The position numbers were made by a program, and so were the translations under genes. Below are positions 61,358-64,000 of a stretch of 64,000 nt of DNA, one piece after another (position 1 is the stretch's first letter; each line of letters begins with the position of its first letter). Under the pieces are notes generated by a model that saw nothing but the letters and a program-made list of their open reading frames with translations, made no database searches and was not told the DNA's origin. Origin of the DNA: Pyxidicoccus xibeiensis (GTDB taxonomy: Bacteria > Myxococcota > Myxococcia > Myxococcales > Myxococcaceae); the NCBI RefSeq assembly GCF_024198175.1, contig NZ_JAJVKV010000006.1, forward strand, positions 542,411 to 606,410. The letters run 5' to 3'.

Positions 61358-61642
61358 TTATCTCCGGCCCTTGGCGCCGCCCTTGGCCTCGGCGAGCAGG
61401 CGCTCGCGCGTCTCCACGAGCAGCTCCAGCAGCTCCTCGGCGCGGGAGATGGCGGCCTGCGCCTTCTTGCCGTGCTCCACCTTGGGGCCCTTGAGGTCGG
61501 TGAGGCCCGTCTTCACCGGGGCGAAGAAGGCCCGCACCTCCTCCACGGAGGCGGCCTCGAGCAGGGACTCGACGGCGGGGTACGAGGGCGCGGGCAGCTC
61601 CTGCGCCGGAGCGGGCGTGGACGGCTTGGCTGACGGGGGCAT
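61358..61642 (-). CDS. Small helical protein of unknown function
   Basis: ATG at 61642 behind a CAGGAG ribosome site (11 nt); 94 residues; the longer open frame upstream has no support. A Pro/Ala-rich N-terminus precedes two helices (VESLLEAASVEEVRAFFAPVKTGLTDL; KKAQAAISRAEELLELLVETRERLLAEAKGG) and a basic tail. No signal peptide. It is the first minus-strand gene of the T3SS locus and may belong to it, but there is no sequence link. Confidence 0.55.
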   Translation of the reverse strand: MPPSAKPSTPAPAQELPAPSYPAVESLLEAASVEEVRAFFAPVKTGLTDLKGPKVEHGKKAQAAISRAEELLELLVETRERLLAEAKGGAKGRR

Positions 61643-61705
61643 GGGAAGCGGGACTCCTGCGAGGCCACCAGCCGGAAGGCCGGTGGGCGGACACCAGGGT
61701 GGTGA

Positions 61706-61727
61706 CGGTAGGGGAAAAGCCCTACCG
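61706..61727. promoter_or_regulatory. 8-bp inverted repeat between divergent genes
   Basis: CGGTAGGG (61706-61713) pairs with CCCTACCG (61720-61727) around a 6-nt loop, GAAAAG. It lies in the 263-nt gap between the first T3SS-strand gene and the secreted-protein gene, so it may be an operator or an RNA hairpin. No other feature is recognised in that gap. Confidence 0.4.
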
Positions 61728-61905
61728 CCTTCAAGCCGGGCCGTCATCCGCTGGGGGCCGCACTCCACGTTCCACCGGCCGAGGAGGGAACGGGCACGCC
61801 TCCGGGTTGCCCTCCGTGCCCTGTGCGCTTCCACCAGCGCACCTAGCTTTTCCCCAGCGGAGGGTCGCTCATTGCCCTCCGCCCATTCACCACAGGAGAG
61901 ATTCC

Positions 61906-62604
61906 ATGAAGAAGCTGGTTGGGGTTTTCGCGACCATCGCGCTGCTGGGCTCGGGCGCCGCACTCGCGGGTGATGACAAGAACAAGCCACAGCAGGACCC
62001 GTCCTCGGCCCAGGGCGGCGCCGGGCAGGCAGGTAGCGAGAGCGTGCCGCAGGACACCGGCATGCAGGACAGCACCATTCCCCAGGACGACCCCGCCACG
62101 GGTGGCTCGGGCACGACGATGCCGAGCGACCCGGCCATGGGCGGCTCGGGCACCATGGGCAGCCAGAGCGCCATGGGCCAGAAGGAGATCACCGGCAAGG
62201 TGGTCAAGGCCGACAGCAAGACAGTCTGGCTGTCGCAGGCGGACGGCGCGGTGGTGCCGCTGAAGGTGGACAAGAGCACCCAGTTCGGTGATCCGAACGT
62301 CAAGCGCGCCAAGGACCTGCAGCCCGGCCAGGAGATTCGCGCCAGCTACGAGGTGAAGGAGACGGACAACATCGCCAAGAGCATCTCCATGTCGGGCACG
62401 GGCGGCTCCGGCGCGGGGGATGTGATGTCTCCGGACTCGTCCATCAACGAGGGCACCGGCGGCACGGGCATGGAGGACGACAAGAGCCTGGACCCGGGAA
62501 TGACCCCGCCGCCGAGCACGGACCCCGGCACCGGCGGCTCCGGTGACAGCACCATGAACCCGGACACCCAGTCCGGCTCCACCTCCGGCTCCGACGTCCA
62601 CTGA
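61906..62604 (+). CDS. Secreted protein with beta-domain between Gly/Ser/Met-rich repeats
   Basis: ATG at 61906 with a CAGGAGAG ribosome site; 232 residues with a signal peptide (MKKLVGVFATIALLGSGAALAG). Low-complexity Gln/Gly/Pro/Met segments (TGGSGTTMPSDPAMGGSGTMG) flank a small beta domain at about 95-165 (KEITGKVVKADSKTVWLSQADGAVVPLKVDKSTQFG, LQPGQEIRASYEVK), similar to DUF5666-type or OB-like domains of periplasmic proteins. The long tail is disordered. Function unknown. It runs away from the T3SS locus. Confidence 0.7.
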   Translation: MKKLVGVFATIALLGSGAALAGDDKNKPQQDPSSAQGGAGQAGSESVPQDTGMQDSTIPQDDPATGGSGTTMPSDPAMGGSGTMGSQSAMGQKEITGKVVKADSKTVWLSQADGAVVPLKVDKSTQFGDPNVKRAKDLQPGQEIRASYEVKETDNIAKSISMSGTGGSGAGDVMSPDSSINEGTGGTGMEDDKSLDPGMTPPPSTDPGTGGSGDSTMNPDTQSGSTSGSDVH

Positions 62605-62717
62605 AGGCCGACACACGGCGACAGCCACGGACACCTCTGCCCGTGACACACACTCCCTCCCCCACGACGGGGAACCCCAAGGGCCCACGGCCGACCCCGG
62701 CCGCGGGCCTCTTTCCG

Positions 62718-62745
62718 TTGACGCAACACGATTACGACATACGGT
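62718..62745 (+). promoter_or_regulatory. Housekeeping-type promoter candidate upstream of the GbsR operon
   Basis: TTGACG (62718-62723), 16 nt, TACGGT (62740-62745). The -35 is one base from consensus, the -10 is weak. A palindrome follows 27 nt further on, where a repressor would block it. Confidence 0.4.
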
Positions 62746-62771
62746 GCGGCAGCCAGGTGCCGCACAGTCCT

Positions 62772-62805
62772 TTCAGTCCATTCAGTCTTGACTGAACGAA
62801 CTGAA
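62772..62805. promoter_or_regulatory. Nested palindromic operator candidate
   Basis: TTCAGTC TT GACTGAA (62781-62796) is a perfect palindrome. TTCAGT (62772-62777) and ACTGAA (62800-62805) flank it symmetrically with the same centre (62788.5), giving four TTCAGT half-sites in two dyads. It begins 27 nt after the promoter candidate and ends 85 nt before the GbsR/MarR gene. A site for that regulator is the simplest explanation. Confidence 0.7.
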
Positions 62806-62890
62806 CCCACTACATGCCTGCCCGCCTCCCGGGACCTTGCCTCGCACGTGAAGCGGCGCGAGGGGACCCGGGGGAGGCACGGAGGCGGGC

Positions 62891-63388
62891 ATGACGGAGT
62901 TGGGCGCCGCGGAGCATCGCTTCATCGAGGCGATGGGTCTGCTCTTCGAGAGACAGGGAGGAACGCGCATCGGCGGGCGCATGCAAGCGCTGCTGATGCT
63001 GGCGGACGAGCCGCTGTCGCTCAAGCGCATCGCCGAGCTGCTCAAGGTGAGCGCCGCCTCCGTGTCCACCAACATCCGCGCCTCCATGGCCATGGGGCTG
63101 GTGGAGCCCGTGAGCGTGCCGGGGGACCGGCAGCACTACTACGTCATCAACGCGGAGGGCTATGAGGGCCGGCTGCGCACCGCGGAGGAGTCCCTGAAGG
63201 CCTTCATCCGCGTGTGCCGGAGCGCCATGGCGACGCCGCAGCTTTCGGGCAAGCACCACCTGCGCGAGGCCACCGAGTTCTGTGAATTCTACCTGGCCGA
63301 GATGGCCGGCATCGCCGAGCGGTGGCGCGCGTCGCGCGCGGCCCGTCCCGCCCGGACTTCCAAGGCTTCGAAAGGACGCACCGCATGA
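62891..63388 (+). CDS. GbsR/MarR-family transcriptional regulator
   Basis: ATG at 62891 behind GGAGG; 165 residues. Winged helix-turn-helix (LSLKRIAELLKVSAASVSTNIRASMAMGLVEPV; wing SVPGDRQHYYVINAEG) and a C-terminal helical dimer region, as in GbsR-type repressors. A basic tail ends it. The ATPase gene overlaps its stop by 4 nt, so it probably regulates that ABC transporter. The palindrome at 62772-62805 is a likely autoregulatory site. Such regulators respond to choline, lipids or drugs; the ligand here is unknown. Confidence 0.85.
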   Translation: MTELGAAEHRFIEAMGLLFERQGGTRIGGRMQALLMLADEPLSLKRIAELLKVSAASVSTNIRASMAMGLVEPVSVPGDRQHYYVINAEGYEGRLRTAEESLKAFIRVCRSAMATPQLSGKHHLREATEFCEFYLAEMAGIAERWRASRAARPARTSKASKGRTA

Positions 63389-64000
63389 ACGCCGCCTCAC
63401 ACCCCATCGTCTCCATCACGAGCGTGACCAAGGACTACACCCTGGGCAAGGTCGTCGTCCCGGCGCTACGGGGGGTGGACCTCCAGGTGCACAAGGGAGA
63501 GTTCATCTCCATCGCCGGCCCGTCCGGCAGCGGCAAGACGACGCTGCTCAACCTCATCGGCTGCGTGGACACCGCCACCAGCGGCGTGGTGAGCGTGGCC
63601 GGTCAGGACACCAAGCTGCTCAGCGAGCGGCAGCTGACCAACCTGCGCCTGAACACCATTGGCTTCATCTTCCAGAGCTTCAACCTCGTCTCCGTGCTCA
63701 GCGTCTTCCAGAACGTGGAGTTCCCCCTGCTGCTCCAGCGCAAGCTGGACAAGGCACAGCGGCGCGAGCGGGTGATGCAGCTGTTGGAGCAGGTGGGCCT
63801 GGCCAGCCACGCGAAGCACCGCCCCAACGAGCTGTCCGGCGGCCAGCGCCAGCGCGTCGCCGTGGCGCGCGCACTGGTCACCCGGCCCCAGCTCATCCTC
63901 GCGGACGAGCCCACCGCCAACCTGGACTCGGTGACGGGCCAGCACATCATCGACCTGATGAAGGAGCTCAACCAGAAGGAGGGCACCACCTTCATCTTCT
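63385..64000 (+). CDS. ABC transporter ATP-binding protein (LolD/MacB type), 3' end missing
   Basis: ATG at 63385, overlapping the regulator stop; 205 residues visible before the window ends. Walker A GPSGSGKT (45-52), Q-loop FQSFNLVSVLSVFQNVEFPLLL, signature LSGGQRQRVAVARAL, Walker B LILADEPTANLD. The pattern is that of the MacB/LolD/FtsE group that works with FtsX-like permeases for lipoprotein release, antibiotic export or signalling. The permease gene is expected just beyond the window. Confidence 0.95.
   Translation, partial: MNAASHPIVSITSVTKDYTLGKVVVPALRGVDLQVHKGEFISIAGPSGSGKTTLLNLIGCVDTATSGVVSVAGQDTKLLSERQLTNLRLNTIGFIFQSFNLVSVLSVFQNVEFPLLLQRKLDKAQRRERVMQLLEQVGLASHAKHRPNELSGGQRQRVAVARALVTRPQLILADEPTANLDSVTGQHIIDLMKELNQKEGTTFIF

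Noticed and set aside
38644..61642. A flagellar gene cluster
   Set aside because: FliO, FhlB and FliA-type features are present, but flagellin, hook, rod, P/L-ring and motor genes are absent, SctJ is a lipoprotein, and SctI and SycD-like chaperones are present. The locus is a non-flagellar T3SS.

Overview
The window looks like chromosomal DNA of a myxobacterium of the family Myxococcaceae (Myxococcus, Corallococcus, Pyxidicoccus or a close relative). It is very GC-rich with strong third-position bias, has many lipoproteins and TPR, PEGA and FHA proteins, and carries a large non-flagellar type III secretion (T3SS) locus of the kind reported in Myxococcus, where a needle-less T3SS-like apparatus takes part in contact-dependent prey killing. 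The species cannot be fixed from sequence alone. I saw no tRNA, rRNA, IS element or CRISPR array. Almost all open frames antisense to the listed genes are GC-bias artefacts.

Layout. 0-5.2 kb: mixed small genes (truncated hemerythrin-like protein, a DUF6891-like/NusA-N fusion, a secreted alpha/beta hydrolase, a Cys-rich lipoprotein, a metallo-beta-lactamase-fold hydrolase and a secreted protein). 5.4-9.7 kb: a type IIA topoisomerase operon (A then B subunit, parC-parE order). 9.9-15.2 kb: two PEGA-domain envelope proteins and a beta-barrel/SppA protease fusion. 15.4-17 kb: an atypical Rho with a long disordered N-terminus. 17-23.6 kb: a translationally coupled operon (B-box zinc finger, DUF4129, DUF4350, MoxR ATPase, DUF58, GNAT). 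SpoIIM-family (24 kb) and RDD-family (33.5 kb) genes, which often travel with MoxR/DUF58 sets, lie nearby. 23.6-36 kb: pyrophosphatase, TPR and peptidase-like lipoproteins, a degenerate 5'-nucleotidase-like lipoprotein and a three-part transporter/HEAT/cNMP protein.

36-61.6 kb is the T3SS locus. Apart from a tail-anchored FHA protein and a repeat protein at its left edge, every gene is on the minus strand. In transcription order: small unknown gene, candidate secreted protein, TPR chaperone-like gene, FlgM-like candidate, FliA-type sigma factor, sctI, sctJ, a sctK-position protein with a repetitive tail, sctL, sctN, sctO, sctP, sctQ, a fliO-like gene, sctR, sctS, sctT, sctU, a free-standing second copy of the SctU C-domain (FhlB-like), an unknown gene, a SycD-like chaperone, an unknown gene, a 71-residue needle-like protein, an unknown gene, a SycD-like chaperone, sctV, a DUF1521/MIIA self-cleaving effector-like protein and a SycD-like chaperone. 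No secretin, canonical SctD or recognisable translocator is present.

The main new observation is that five genes in this locus, all plausible secreted substrates, carry a shared promoter element close to the FliA (sigma-28) consensus (GMAACTTC, about 11 nt, then a CGATAA-type -10). Each element lies directly downstream of a terminator-like inverted repeat. Together with the FliA-type sigma gene and the FlgM-like gene beside it, this suggests that a flagellum-style checkpoint, with late genes switched on once export works, has been kept by a non-flagellar predatory T3SS. 61.6-64 kb: a secreted beta-domain protein, then a GbsR/MarR regulator with a nested palindromic operator upstream, coupled to an ABC-transporter ATPase gene that runs off the window.
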